From assembly GCF_033097365.1 (NCBI RefSeq), contig NZ_AP028461.1, positions 5,456,001 to 5,520,000 on the forward strand: a DNA stretch of 64,000 nt. The letters are read 5' to 3'. The notes under the pieces were generated by a model. That model was not told the DNA's origin. It did not search any database and worked only from the letters and a program-made list of their open reading frames with translations. Shown here piece by piece: positions 26,119-34,506 of the stretch. Made by a program: the position numbers and the translations under genes. Each line of letters starts with the position of its first letter. Position 1 is the first letter of the stretch. Origin of the DNA: Actinoplanes sichuanensis. Lineage in GTDB: Bacteria; Actinomycetota; Actinomycetes; Mycobacteriales; Micromonosporaceae.

Positions 26119-28818
26119 GTGCGGTTTGAGGTTCTGGGGCCGGTCCGGGTGTGTGCCGGTGACGACGAGCTCGCGCTGCCGCCCAAGCCGCGCGCGCTGC
26201 TGGCCGTTCTACTCGCGGCCCGGGGGCGGCCGGTCACCGTGGACCGGCTGCTCGGCGAACTCTGGCCGGACGGCGCGCCGTCCACGGCGAGCGCGACCCT
26301 GCAGATGCACGTGTCGGCGCTGCGCAAAGTGGTCGGTGATCGGATTCGGACCGCGCCCGGTGGCTATCAGCTCGATCTGGACGGGGCCGGGTTCGACGCC
26401 GCCGAGTTCGAGGACCGCGCCGATCTGCGACTGTGGCGCGGGGACGCCTACGAGGGCGTGACCGCCGGGCCGTCGGTGGCGGCGGACGCGGCCCGGCTCA
26501 ACGAGAGACGACTCGCGGCCCGGCTCCGGTGGGCGCAGGAGGCCCTCGACCAGGGGCGGCACGTCGCGGCGGCGACCGAGCTGGCCGGGTGGGCGGCCGA
26601 GCAGCCCACCGATGAGGGCCTCGCCCGGTTACTCATGTTGGCCCTGTACCGGTCGGGGCGGGCCGGGGAGGCGTTGAGCGCGTTCGGGCGTACCGCGCAG
26701 GCTCTCGAAGATCTCGAGACCCGGCCTGGTGGTGAGCTGGAGGCGCTCGCGGCGGCCGTGCGGCGGCAGGATCCGACGCTGGACCGGCCGGTTCCGGGGC
26801 TTCCGGCGCAGCGGAACCGGTTCATCGGGCGGCGGGCCGAAATCGATCGACTGCTCGCTCTGCTCGGCGAAGCGCGGCTACTCACCGTGGTCGGTCCGGG
26901 TGGGGCCGGGAAGACCCGGATCAGCCTGGAGGTCGCCCGGGAGATCGGCGACGAGTACGCCGCGGTGCACGTCGTCGAGCTGGCCGAACACCGCGACGGG
27001 CCGCTCGCGGTGCGGGTCGCGGCCGCCGCCGGCATCCGCGAGGAACCCGGAATCCCGGTCCTGGACACGGTGATAGCCCAGCTCAGCGGCCGGATGCTGG
27101 GCCCGGCAGCGGAGCCCGGCGGGCGGGTGCTGATGATCCTGGACAACTGCGAACACGTCCGGGCGGAGGCCGCCGAACTGGCGCACATCCTGCTGGCGGC
27201 ATGTCCCGGCCTGCGGCTCGTCGCGACCAGCCGCGAGCAGCTGGGCCTGCCCGGTGAAGTGATCTTCACGCTCGGCGGTCTCACCACTCCGTCACCGGGC
27301 GTGACCGATCCCCAGACGGACGCGGTCCGGCTGCTCGCCGACCGGGTCGCGGCCGCACGCGGCGGTACCGAGCTGTCACCGGCCGAGCAGGTCGTCGCCG
27401 CCGAGTTGGTGCGGCGGCTGGACGGTCTGCCGCTGGCGATCGAACTGGCCGCCGCCCGCCTGCGGGCGCTACCGCTGGCCGAGATCATGTCCCGGCTCGA
27501 CCGGCGGCTCGACCTGCTGAAAGGCACCTCCCCGGTGGCCCGCCACCAGACCATGCGGGCGGCGATCGACTGGGGCTACGACCTGCTCGACCCGACCCAG
27601 CAGGACCTGTTGCGGCGGCTCGGGGTGTTCGCCGGCGGTTTCGACCTGACGGCGGCCGAGGCGGTCTACGGCGACGACCCGTTCGACCCGCTGACGCAGC
27701 TCGTCGACAGATCCATGGTCGAGTGGCGCGACGGGCGATACCGGCTGATCGAGACGATCCGCGCCTACGCCCGCGAGCGCCTGACCGGCGACGAGCGCGT
27801 CCACGCGTACCAGCGGCTCGTCGATCTCTGGGTGGAACGCCTCGCGGTGCCGCCGCCGTCGGACGGACCGCAACACACCGCCTGGCTGAGCGGCATCGCC
27901 GCCGATCATGACACGATCGTGGCGGCGATCGACTGGTCGTTGCGGGACGGTGTCGCGGAACGCGGCCTGACCGTCGCGTCCGGCATGTGGTGGTACTGGT
28001 GGATCGCCGGTCGCATGATCGAGGGCCGGGAGTGGCTGGGCCGGGCCCTCGCCGCGGCCCCGGCGGCCGCTCCGGCGCTGCGCGGACGAGCGCTGCGTGC
28101 GGCTGCCGCGCTGGCCCGGAACTCCGGCGACCTCGCCGAGGCACGCACGCTCGGTGAGCAGTGTCTGGTCACGTTCCGTGAAGCCGATGACCGGATCGGT
28201 GTCCTCGCCGCCCTCAACAACCTGCTGATCACCGCGCAGGCGCAGGAGGACTATCCGGCATCGCTGGAGTTCGGGCGGGAGGCGATCCGGGCCGCCGAAG
28301 AGGCCGGCGATCAGCGGATGCTCGCCGCCGCGTCGAACAACACCGCCGGGACACTGCGCTGCATGGGCCGTCTGGACGAGGCCGAGCCGCTGTTCACCAG
28401 AGCACTCGACGGCTTCCGGGCGCTCGGCGACAGACGTGGCGAGGCGGCCGCGCTGACCAACCTGTCGACCACCCACAGGCGACGCGGGCGGCACGCCCCG
28501 GCGCGGGAGGCGATGCTCTCGGCACTGACGATCTACACCGACCTGGGCATCACGGAGGGTCAGCTCGACGCGGTGGAGGGCCTCGCACAGTTGGACATCG
28601 CCGCCGGCGACGCGTCCGGCGGCCTGCGCCTGCTGGCTCTCGCCGAACGCGAGCGCGCCGCGCTCGGCGCCCCCAGTTTCACCCCCGACGAGATCGCCGA
28701 CAAGGAGTCGGCCGAGGCCACTGCAAGATCATCATTGGGTACGGCGGAACGCGCCACGATCTACCGGGAGGCCGACGCCCTGACTCTTTCGGATGTAGTG
28801 AACGCCCTGCTCAGGTGA
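26119..28818 (+). CDS. AfsR/SARP-family STAND transcriptional regulator
   Basis: This protein is about 899 residues. It opens with an OmpR-like winged helix (VRFEVLGPVRVCAGDDELAL, residues 1-90), then a bacterial transcriptional activation domain (about 90-235). An NTPase follows with Walker A GPGGAGKTR (about residue 259) and Walker B VLMILDNCEHV (about 337), then TSREQLGLPGE and a TPR-rich C-terminus (about 600-899). Family members activate secondary metabolism or stress genes. GTG 26119 or the adjacent GTG 26116 is preferred over the upstream 26083, because the family begins at VRFEVLG. No biosynthetic cluster is next to it. Confidence 0.93.
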   Translation: MRFEVLGPVRVCAGDDELALPPKPRALLAVLLAARGRPVTVDRLLGELWPDGAPSTASATLQMHVSALRKVVGDRIRTAPGGYQLDLDGAGFDAAEFEDRADLRLWRGDAYEGVTAGPSVAADAARLNERRLAARLRWAQEALDQGRHVAAATELAGWAAEQPTDEGLARLLMLALYRSGRAGEALSAFGRTAQALEDLETRPGGELEALAAAVRRQDPTLDRPVPGLPAQRNRFIGRRAEIDRLLALLGEARLLTVVGPGGAGKTRISLEVAREIGDEYAAVHVVELAEHRDGPLAVRVAAAAGIREEPGIPVLDTVIAQLSGRMLGPAAEPGGRVLMILDNCEHVRAEAAELAHILLAACPGLRLVATSREQLGLPGEVIFTLGGLTTPSPGVTDPQTDAVRLLADRVAAARGGTELSPAEQVVAAELVRRLDGLPLAIELAAARLRALPLAEIMSRLDRRLDLLKGTSPVARHQTMRAAIDWGYDLLDPTQQDLLRRLGVFAGGFDLTAAEAVYGDDPFDPLTQLVDRSMVEWRDGRYRLIETIRAYARERLTGDERVHAYQRLVDLWVERLAVPPPSDGPQHTAWLSGIAADHDTIVAAIDWSLRDGVAERGLTVASGMWWYWWIAGRMIEGREWLGRALAAAPAAAPALRGRALRAAAALARNSGDLAEARTLGEQCLVTFREADDRIGVLAALNNLLITAQAQEDYPASLEFGREAIRAAEEAGDQRMLAAASNNTAGTLRCMGRLDEAEPLFTRALDGFRALGDRRGEAAALTNLSTTHRRRGRHAPAREAMLSALTIYTDLGITEGQLDAVEGLAQLDIAAGDASGGLRLLALAERERAALGAPSFTPDEIADKESAEATARSSLGTAERATIYREADALTLSDVVNALLR

Positions 28819-28898
28819 GTCTTTGGGGTTTCTTTGGCGGGTGGGCGGATCGTTCTCGGCAACGGCAACCGCCTCACTTCTTCCCACAGGAGAAACCC

Positions 28899-29495
28899 AT
28901 GAAGCACCGCCTCGTCGCCCTGACCGCTGTCGTCGCCGTCGCGTTCACCGGCGGATGTGGCGTGCTCGGCAACGCCGCCGCCGGCGCGTCGGACATCGCT
29001 TCCCACAGCACCCCGGGGAGCAAGACCAGCACCACGGAGAGCAAGACCAGCACCGCGACCCCGACGAGCAAGGCCACCCCGAAGAGTGCGACCGCCGAGC
29101 CGACGACGCCCGCCGAGAAGAAGCACAGCACCGGCTTCCCCGACCCGTGCACGCTGCTGGACGAGACCGAGGTCGTCGACCTGACCCACCGGGAGATCAC
29201 CCAGATCGACGAGGACGGCGGCGCCCCCGGCGACTCGACCCGCTACTGCCAGTGGCAGCAGTCCGGCGGCCAGCTCGCCGTGTTCCTGAGCCGGACCACG
29301 CCCGAGGACTTCCAGGTCACGATCGACGAGGCCGAGTGGGTCGACGGGATCGGCGAGGACGCCTACACGCACTCCGGCCACCTGTACGTCCGGTCCGGCA
29401 CGGTCCAGATCGACGTCTACTCGCGTGGCGCCTCGGACGCGAGGAACCTGGCCGACGCCAAGGCGGTCGCGACGACTCTGATCCCGAGGATCTGA
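28899..29495 (+). CDS. DUF3558-type lipoprotein
   Basis: This 198-residue protein has a strong AGGAGA site and ATG 28899. The lipobox is FTGGC (Cys 20), giving a membrane-anchored lipoprotein. Residues 30-75 are a Thr/Ser/Lys-rich spacer, followed by the DUF3558 fold: PDPCTLLDETEVVDLTHREI, RYCQWQQSGGQLAVFL and a final VATTLIPRI helix. The two Cys probably pair. DUF3558 lipoproteins are common in actinobacteria and of unknown function. Confidence 0.85.
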   Translation: MKHRLVALTAVVAVAFTGGCGVLGNAAAGASDIASHSTPGSKTSTTESKTSTATPTSKATPKSATAEPTTPAEKKHSTGFPDPCTLLDETEVVDLTHREITQIDEDGGAPGDSTRYCQWQQSGGQLAVFLSRTTPEDFQVTIDEAEWVDGIGEDAYTHSGHLYVRSGTVQIDVYSRGASDARNLADAKAVATTLIPRI

Positions 29496-29496
29496 G

Positions 29497-29550
29497 CCCG
29501 CGGGGCCGGATCAGCCGAACAGACAGGTTTCGGCTGATCCGGCCCGCGGG
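29497..29550 (+). terminator. Long hairpin terminator after the DUF3558 lipoprotein gene
   Basis: The left arm CCCGCGGGG plus CCGGATCAGCCGAA pairs with TTCGGCTGATCCGG plus CCCGCGGG, with one bulged G and an 8-10 base loop. It begins 2 bp after the stop codon and is the strongest stem in the window. Confidence 0.9.
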
Positions 29551-29606
29551 TCGTGGCCCGGATGGTTCCCTGGACCGTCAACTGCGACCGCCCGGGGAGG
29601 CCGACC

Positions 29607-30116
29607 ATGTCGAAATCAGTCACCGTGCTGGCGAGCCTGGCGCTCGCCGTCCTGCCGGCCCCGGCGCACGCGGCCACCCGCGCCGCCGTGCCGGGTGAGG
29701 TGACCTGGGAGGCGACCCAGCGGCGCAGCCCCGACGCGGACACCCTGTGCCGGGACGGCCGCGCCAACATCAGGGCCAAGTACACCGGGGTGCACGGTCT
29801 GACCGCCATGCTGGTCGGCGGCGCGAAGAGCGACTACGCCGACTACCCGGCGTTCGTCCGCGGCCCGCTGATCTTCTCGTCCAGCACGTTCACCGGCCCG
29901 GACAGCCACCGGTCGTGGATCAGTGTCCCGGCGCCGTCCAGCCCCGGCGCCGAGGACGGACCGGCGGTCCTCGGCGTGGAGGTGCTCGACATCGCGCAGT
30001 CCAGCCGGCTGCTCTGGTTCCAGAGCTGGGACTTCCCGCTGGCCTGCGGTTACGACTACGAGGTCACGATCGAGGACGTGGACCAGCAGTCGGCCGCCGC
30101 TGTCCCAGGGGCGTGA
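29607..30116 (+). CDS. Secreted protein of unknown function
   Basis: This 169-residue protein has GGGGAGG and ATG 29607. A signal peptide (VTVLASLALAVLPAPAHA) is cut near residue 21. The mature part has two Cys (DTLCRDGRANI, PLACGYDYEV) that may pair, and aromatic-rich strands (SSRLLWFQSWDFPL). I do not recognise the family. Its last 53 bases overlap the 3' end of the convergent symporter gene, so the two transcripts must be antisense there. Confidence 0.78.
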   Translation: MSKSVTVLASLALAVLPAPAHAATRAAVPGEVTWEATQRRSPDADTLCRDGRANIRAKYTGVHGLTAMLVGGAKSDYADYPAFVRGPLIFSSSTFTGPDSHRSWISVPAPSSPGAEDGPAVLGVEVLDIAQSSRLLWFQSWDFPLACGYDYEVTIEDVDQQSAAAVPGA

Positions 30117-31770
30117 ACCGGGCGCCGAGCGTCGGCACCGACACCGGCTCCGGAGCCTTCTCCCCGTCGATGATCTCGGTCATCCGGCGGATCGTCGGGT
30201 CACCCTCGTCGGCCACGTAGTCGTGGTCGTGGGTCTCGTCACGGCCCTCCGGCACACGGGCGTTACGGAACACCGGGGTGAGCGCGAACGTGACGATCAG
30301 GTTGACCGCGAGCGCGACGACTCCCACGTAGATGCTGGCGTCGCTGTCGATCCCGATGGTGTCGAGGGGCCAGGCCGAACCGCCGAAGTGCTCCCGTACC
30401 ACAGTGGTGCCGTTGGTCTTGGGAATCTGATAGAGCATGACTATGCCGACCAGCAGCCCCGACCCGATGCCCCAGGCGAGGGCCGATCGGTGGAACCAGT
30501 TGGTGTAGAGGCCGAGCGCCACGGCCGGCAGCGTCTGCATGATCACCACGCCGCCGATCAGCTGGAGGTCGATGGCGAACTGCGTGTTGAGCAGCAGGAT
30601 CACCAGCAGCGCACCGAATTTGACGGTCAGCGAGACGGTCTTGCTGACGTATGTCTCCTCTTTGGCGGTGGCGTCCGGCCGGATGTAGACGCGGTAGATG
30701 TCGCGAGTGAAGAGGTTCGCCGCGGCGATCGACATGATCGCCGCCGGCACCATGGCCCCGACGCCGATGGCGGCGAAGACCATGCCGGCGGTCCAGGCGG
30801 GCGCGTTCTCGTCGAACCACTGGGGTACGACGGTGTTCGCGTTCCCGCCCACCGCCTCGGTGCCGCTGTAGATCGCCGCGAACCCGACCAGCATCAGCAC
30901 GCCGAGGGTGAGCGTGTAGAGCGGGAGCACCGCCAGGTTGCGTCGCAGCGTGCCCCGGTTACGCGAGGCCAGCACCCCGGTGAGGGTGTGCGGGTAGAGG
31001 AAGAGCGCGAGCGCCGATCCGAGGGCCAGGGTCACGTAGTTGAGCTGGCTCTCCGGGGCGAGTAGCAGTCCGTCGTCGACGCGGGGCGAGGCCGCGTACT
31101 TCGCCTCGGCCAGCCGGAACACCGGGTCCCAGCCGCCGGGCATCATCGACACGATCATGATGACCGACAGGACCGACCACAGCACCAGCGTGTCCTTGAC
31201 GATCGAGACGAGCGCCGGCCCGCGCAGCCCCGAGTTGAACGTGTAGAGCGCGAGGACCAGGAACGCGATGGTCAGCGGCCAGCCCTTGGGCAGGCCCATC
31301 ACCTCGAAGACCGCTTCGATGCCGATCAACTGCAACGCGATGTACGGCATGGTGGCCACGATGCCGAGTACGGCGATCCCGGTGCCCAACCCCTTGGAGC
31401 CGAACCGGGCGCGGACGAATTCGGCGGGTGTGACGAACCCGTGCACGTGACAGACCGACCAGAAACGGGCCAGCACCACGAACAGCATCGGGTAGACGAT
31501 CACCAGGAACGGCACCGGGAAGAACCCGGCGGCGCCGACGCCGAACACCAGGGTGGGCACGGCGACGAAGGTGTATGCCGTATAGACGTCCCCGCTGAGC
31601 AGGAAGAACGTCACCCAGTTGCCGAACGCCCGGCCGCCCAGTCCCCATTCTTCGAGGCTGTGGATGTCGTTGGGGCGCCGCCAGCGGGACGCCGCGAATC
31701 CCATGATCGCGACGACCCCGAAGATCAGTGTGAAGACGATCAGTTGAACCTTCTGATCGCCCATGGTCAT
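30064..31770 (-). CDS. Sodium:solute symporter, MctP/ActP-like monocarboxylate permease
   Basis: This 568-residue integral membrane protein has about 13 hydrophobic segments and SSS-family motifs: WGLGGRAFGNWVTFFLLSGD near the N-terminus, GFVTPAEFVRARFGSKGLG, VPAAIMSIAAANLFTRDIYR. It belongs with permeases for acetate, pyruvate or lactate. A DUF3311 gene is fused to it by an ATGA overlap, the usual partner arrangement. The cytoplasmic C-terminus is long and hydrophilic. The exact substrate is inference. Confidence 0.92.
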   Translation of the reverse strand: MTMGDQKVQLIVFTLIFGVVAIMGFAASRWRRPNDIHSLEEWGLGGRAFGNWVTFFLLSGDVYTAYTFVAVPTLVFGVGAAGFFPVPFLVIVYPMLFVVLARFWSVCHVHGFVTPAEFVRARFGSKGLGTGIAVLGIVATMPYIALQLIGIEAVFEVMGLPKGWPLTIAFLVLALYTFNSGLRGPALVSIVKDTLVLWSVLSVIMIVSMMPGGWDPVFRLAEAKYAASPRVDDGLLLAPESQLNYVTLALGSALALFLYPHTLTGVLASRNRGTLRRNLAVLPLYTLTLGVLMLVGFAAIYSGTEAVGGNANTVVPQWFDENAPAWTAGMVFAAIGVGAMVPAAIMSIAAANLFTRDIYRVYIRPDATAKEETYVSKTVSLTVKFGALLVILLLNTQFAIDLQLIGGVVIMQTLPAVALGLYTNWFHRSALAWGIGSGLLVGIVMLYQIPKTNGTTVVREHFGGSAWPLDTIGIDSDASIYVGVVALAVNLIVTFALTPVFRNARVPEGRDETHDHDYVADEGDPTIRRMTEIIDGEKAPEPVSVPTLGARFTPLGQRRPTAGPRPRS

Positions 31771-32084
31771 CGTGTCCTGGTGTGCACGTACGCGATGACC
31801 ATGCTGGCCAGGAACGCGAAGCCGAGCTGGGCCCAGTAGAAGAACGGCAGCCCGATGAACGTCGGCTCGACCCGGTTGTAGAGGAACGGCGTCAGCGGCA
31901 CCACGATCGGGATCAGCAGCAGCCAGTTACGCCGGTGCGCGTCGGGCCGGCGGAAGAAGCCGCGCAGGGAGCGGAACTGCCGGGGTGGTGCGGCGTGCCG
32001 AGGCTGTACGGGCCAGGCCTGCGATGGGCTCTGCACGGCGTGGTGCCGGTCGGGAGATCCTGATCCGTATCGCCTGTCCACCAT
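31767..32084 (-). CDS. DUF3311 small membrane protein, symporter partner
   Basis: This 105-residue protein starts at ATG 32084 after CCGGAGG. Two hydrophobic segments at the C-terminal half (NWLLLIPIVVPLTPFLYN; GLPFFYWAQLGFAFLASMVI) match DUF3311 proteins, which accompany SSS monocarboxylate permeases. The N-terminal 40 residues are basic and cytoplasmic. It overlaps the symporter start by four bases. A CRP-like palindrome lies about 50 bp upstream. Confidence 0.85.
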   Translation of the reverse strand: MVDRRYGSGSPDRHHAVQSPSQAWPVQPRHAAPPRQFRSLRGFFRRPDAHRRNWLLLIPIVVPLTPFLYNRVEPTFIGLPFFYWAQLGFAFLASMVIAYVHTRTR

Positions 32085-32133
32085 GGCAGCCTCCGGAGGG
32101 TGATCATGCGTCCACCGGCCGCAATGTTTGCAG

Positions 32134-32147
32134 GTGACGCACGTCAC
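32134..32147. promoter_or_regulatory. CRP/GlxR-type palindrome upstream of the symporter operon
   Basis: GTGACGCACGTCAC is GTGA-N6-TCAC, the core of the CRP/GlxR consensus TGTGAnnTAnnTCACA; the outer bases here are G and G. It is 50 bp before the DUF3311 start. Acetate permease operons in corynebacteria are GlxR targets, so cAMP-dependent control is plausible. The neighbouring 235-bp divergent region is otherwise AT-richer than its surroundings (GGTTATTTAAC near 32208). Confidence 0.5.
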
Positions 32148-32319
32148 GATCACCCAACTTTCGGACGATGCCACCTCATCCGAACGGCTGATTAATGGTG
32201 AGTAACGTTGGTTATTTAACGCGGGCTGTACCGGCTTCGTGCCATGCGCCCCGCCACCACCCACACCGTGATCATGGTGACCCTAGAGTGCCACGAAAGG
32301 CGCACACCACGGAGGAACG

Positions 32320-32478
32320 GTGACAGAGCAGCATGAACCACCACGATCAGCGAAAGGCGTCCGCCGGTTCCTCGTGACCCTGCTGATCATGGTCGTCCTG
32401 GCCGTCGCGGCCGGAGTCACCCTGTCCCGCATCCACACTGATCCGCAGGCCTCTCTCGAATGGTTCGGGGCTATCTGA
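32320..32478 (+). CDS. Small single-pass membrane protein
   Basis: This 52-residue protein starts at GTG 32320 with a GGAGGA 5 bases upstream. A basic N-terminus (RSAKGVRR) is followed by one membrane helix (FLVTLLIMVVLAVAAGVTL) and a short outer tail ending in EWFGAI. Codon use is G/C-rich at third positions. I do not recognise a family. It lies divergent from the DUF3311 operon and converges on another small gene 11 bp away. Confidence 0.65.
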   Translation: MTEQHEPPRSAKGVRRFLVTLLIMVVLAVAAGVTLSRIHTDPQASLEWFGAI

Positions 32479-32489
32479 ACCGCCGTGAT

Positions 32490-32648
32490 TCATAGGCGCG
32501 GGAAATGCTCCTCGACGTCGTCCTCGTCCAGGTCGTCGTACTCGTACTCGAAGTCTTCCCGCAGCTCAGGGGCATCCTCCACCAGCCACCGCGGCATCGG
32601 CAGACGGAGGCCGAGAAATTGGATGTCCGAGGGGACGGCAAGCGACAT
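32490..32648 (-). CDS. Small acidic protein of unknown function
   Basis: This 52-residue protein starts at ATG 32648 with GGAGAG upstream; the frame extends to 32717 but lacks a ribosome site there. It has a hydrophobic-patterned front (MSLAVPSDIQFLGLRLPMPR) and a very acidic end (EDFEYEYDDLDEDDVEEHF). It is unlike any family I can name. It is divergent from bfd, so the iron boxes in between could affect it too. Confidence 0.55.
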   Translation of the reverse strand: MSLAVPSDIQFLGLRLPMPRWLVEDAPELREDFEYEYDDLDEDDVEEHFPRL

Positions 32649-32846
32649 GGGAACTCTCCGAAAACGAGCCGGTATTTCGTTGAGAAGACCGTAGGAAAGC
32701 TGAACGGAAACCGTCAACGCATTCCGACACTCCCTTACGTCATTCCTAGTCGATGCACAGTGCTCGCACAGTGGAATTCACCGATCCACCCCGCACGTGG
32801 AGTGATCTTGACGTCTCCCCCGGTAGGGCTTGCGTGACCAGGGGTT

Positions 32847-32880
32847 TTAGGGCAGCCTAACGAAGGTAAGGCTAAGCAAA
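32847..32880 (+). promoter_or_regulatory. Two overlapping DtxR/IdeR-like iron boxes before bfd
   Basis: TTAGGGCAGCCTAACGAAG (32847-32865) and GAAGGTAAGGCTAAGCAAA (32862-32880) each match the 19-bp IdeR/DtxR consensus TTAGGTTAGGCTAACCTAA at roughly 13-14 positions, including the central GGCTAA core in the second. They overlap by four bases and end 18 bp before the bfd start, so iron-loaded regulator should cover the promoter. Confidence 0.75.
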
Positions 32881-32898
32881 ACGAAGGATCCACGGTCG

Positions 32899-33087
32899 AT
32901 GTACGTCTGTATATGCCACCACGTCCGCGAACGCGAGGTTCGCGCCGTCATCCGACTCGGCGCGCGCACCGAAGAGGCCGTGGGCGACGCCTGCGGCGCG
33001 GGGACGGGTTGCGGCAGCTGCCTCGACCGGATCTGCGACCTGATCGAAGAGGAGACCACCGACACGCGCCTATCAAAAGTCGCATAG
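32899..33087 (+). CDS. bfd: Bacterioferritin-associated ferredoxin
   Basis: This 62-residue [2Fe-2S] protein has the four Cys ligands in CICHHV (C4, C6) and GTGCGSCLDRIC (C38, C41), the Bfd-like arrangement. In other bacteria Bfd donates electrons to bacterioferritin to release stored iron. It lies directly behind two iron boxes and 55 bp before bfr. The last residues after EEETTD are not conserved. Confidence 0.93.
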   Translation: MYVCICHHVREREVRAVIRLGARTEEAVGDACGAGTGCGSCLDRICDLIEEETTDTRLSKVA

Positions 33088-33110
33088 CGTCACCGATCCG
33101 TTACGCTCAA

Positions 33111-33134
33111 CCCCAGTTTGGCCATAACTGGGGG
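33111..33134 (+). promoter_or_regulatory. Hairpin sequestering the bfr Shine-Dalgarno
   Basis: CCCCAGTT (33111-33118) pairs perfectly with AACTGGGG (33126-33133) around a 7-base loop. The 3' arm contains the GGGGG that is the only plausible ribosome site for bfr, 8 bases before ATG 33143. The hairpin lies in the bfd-bfr gap and could act as a translational brake or partial terminator. Folding is read by eye only. Confidence 0.6.
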
Positions 33135-33142
33135 TATTTGGC

Positions 33143-33625
33143 ATGCAAGGTGACGCCCGTGTCATCGAGTTTCTCAACGAGCAGCTCACCGCGGAACTGA
33201 CCGCGATCAACCAGTACTTCCTGCACGCCAAGATGCAGGAGAACTGGGGTTACACCGTGCTGGCGAAGCACACGAAACACGAATCCATCGACGAGATGCG
33301 GCACGCCGAGGTCCTCACCGACCGCATCCTCTTCCTCGAAGGACTGCCCAACTACCAGAAGCTGTCCGTGCTGCGGATCGGCGAGACGGTCAAGGAGCAG
33401 TTCGAGTGCGACATGAAGATCGAGGTCGAGGCGGTCGACCGGCTGCGTCGCGGCCTGGAGTACATGCGCTCGATCGGCGACGTCACGTCCGCCCGCATCT
33501 TCGAGGACATCCTCGCCGACGAGGAGCACCACGTCGACTACCTGGAGACGCAGATGGCCCTCATCGAGAAGCTCGGCGAGGCCCTCTACCTGCAGAACGT
33601 CACGGAGCACCCGGAAGCCGGGTAG
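33143..33625 (+). CDS. bfr: Bacterioferritin
   Basis: This 160-residue subunit forms the 24-mer iron store. Ferroxidase ligands E18 (AELTAINQYF), E51 and H54 (DEMRHAE), and the downstream ADEEHHVDYLE pair are present, and M52 is the haem-bridging methionine, so this is a true haem-binding Bfr. The C-terminus ends with LYLQNV plus a short tail. It is probably co-transcribed with bfd under iron control. Confidence 0.97.
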   Translation: MQGDARVIEFLNEQLTAELTAINQYFLHAKMQENWGYTVLAKHTKHESIDEMRHAEVLTDRILFLEGLPNYQKLSVLRIGETVKEQFECDMKIEVEAVDRLRRGLEYMRSIGDVTSARIFEDILADEEHHVDYLETQMALIEKLGEALYLQNVTEHPEAG

Positions 33626-33638
33626 GAGGTGAGGCGCG

Positions 33639-34487
33639 CTAGCCGGCCGCCAGTTCCGACAGCGTGACGGGCTCCAGGCCACGGCGCTTGAGCCCGGCGA
33701 GGATGGCCGGCAGCGCGTCGTCGGTGTACAGGGCGTTCGCCTCGGTCACGTGCATGATCACGACCGAGCCCGGCTTCACCTGCGACAACACCGCATTCAC
33801 CACCGGGTCCGGGCCGCGGGCGAACGGATCACCGCTCACCACGTCCCCGTCGACCACGGTGACTCCGAGCGGCGCCAGCGCCCGCAGCGCCGCCCGGTCA
33901 TGGCACAGACCCGGGAACCGGAAGTACCGGGTCTGCCGCCCGCCGAACGGTTCCAGCACCCGGAACGTCTTCGCCACGTCCTCGGTCATGTCGGCCGGCT
34001 TCACCCGCGGCAGGTTGTAGCAGTCGCCGGTGAACGCGGCGTGCTCGTAGCTGTGGTTCGCCACCTCGAACCGCGGGTTACCCACGATCCGCTTCATGAC
34101 CTCGGGATACTCCTCGGCCCACTGGCCGGTGACGAAGAACGTGGCCGGGATCCGCCGCTGCTCCAGGATGCCGAGCAGGCGCAGGTTCGCGTACGACTTC
34201 ACCTCGCCCCGGCGCAGCCGGGCCGCCATCGCGTCGGTCATGTCCGCGTCGAACGTCAACGCCACCCGCTTCGAGCTCCGCGGCCCGTGCTGCATCACCG
34301 CGGGAAGCGCCCCCGCCGCGACCGCGCCGGGAACGGTCGAAGGCACGGTGGACGGCGCGGTGGTCACCACGGGGGCCGCCTCGACCGTCGGCGTCGACAC
34401 CGCCGGCCCCGGCTCCGGCGCCGGCTCCGCGCAACCCGCCAGCATCAGCACCGTGACGAGGGCGAGCATCCGCCGATCGAAGAACAT
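33639..34487 (-). CDS. Polysaccharide deacetylase lipoprotein
   Basis: This 282-residue protein has a lipobox LMLAGC (Cys 19) and a Pro/Thr/Val-rich spacer to about residue 60. A NodB-type domain follows: VALTFDADMTD (catalytic Asp and first metal Asp), NPRFEVANHSYEHAAF (His ligands), RYFRFPGLCHD, and a final VVIMHVTEAN. The TFDADMTD variant replaces the usual TFDDGP. It probably removes acetyl groups from cell-wall glycan at the outer membrane face. ATG 34469 is an alternative start. Confidence 0.9.
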   Translation of the reverse strand: MFFDRRMLALVTVLMLAGCAEPAPEPGPAVSTPTVEAAPVVTTAPSTVPSTVPGAVAAGALPAVMQHGPRSSKRVALTFDADMTDAMAARLRRGEVKSYANLRLLGILEQRRIPATFFVTGQWAEEYPEVMKRIVGNPRFEVANHSYEHAAFTGDCYNLPRVKPADMTEDVAKTFRVLEPFGGRQTRYFRFPGLCHDRAALRALAPLGVTVVDGDVVSGDPFARGPDPVVNAVLSQVKPGSVVIMHVTEANALYTDDALPAILAGLKRRGLEPVTLSELAAG

Positions 34488-34506
34488 GCCGGCAAGGATG
34501 GCAGGC

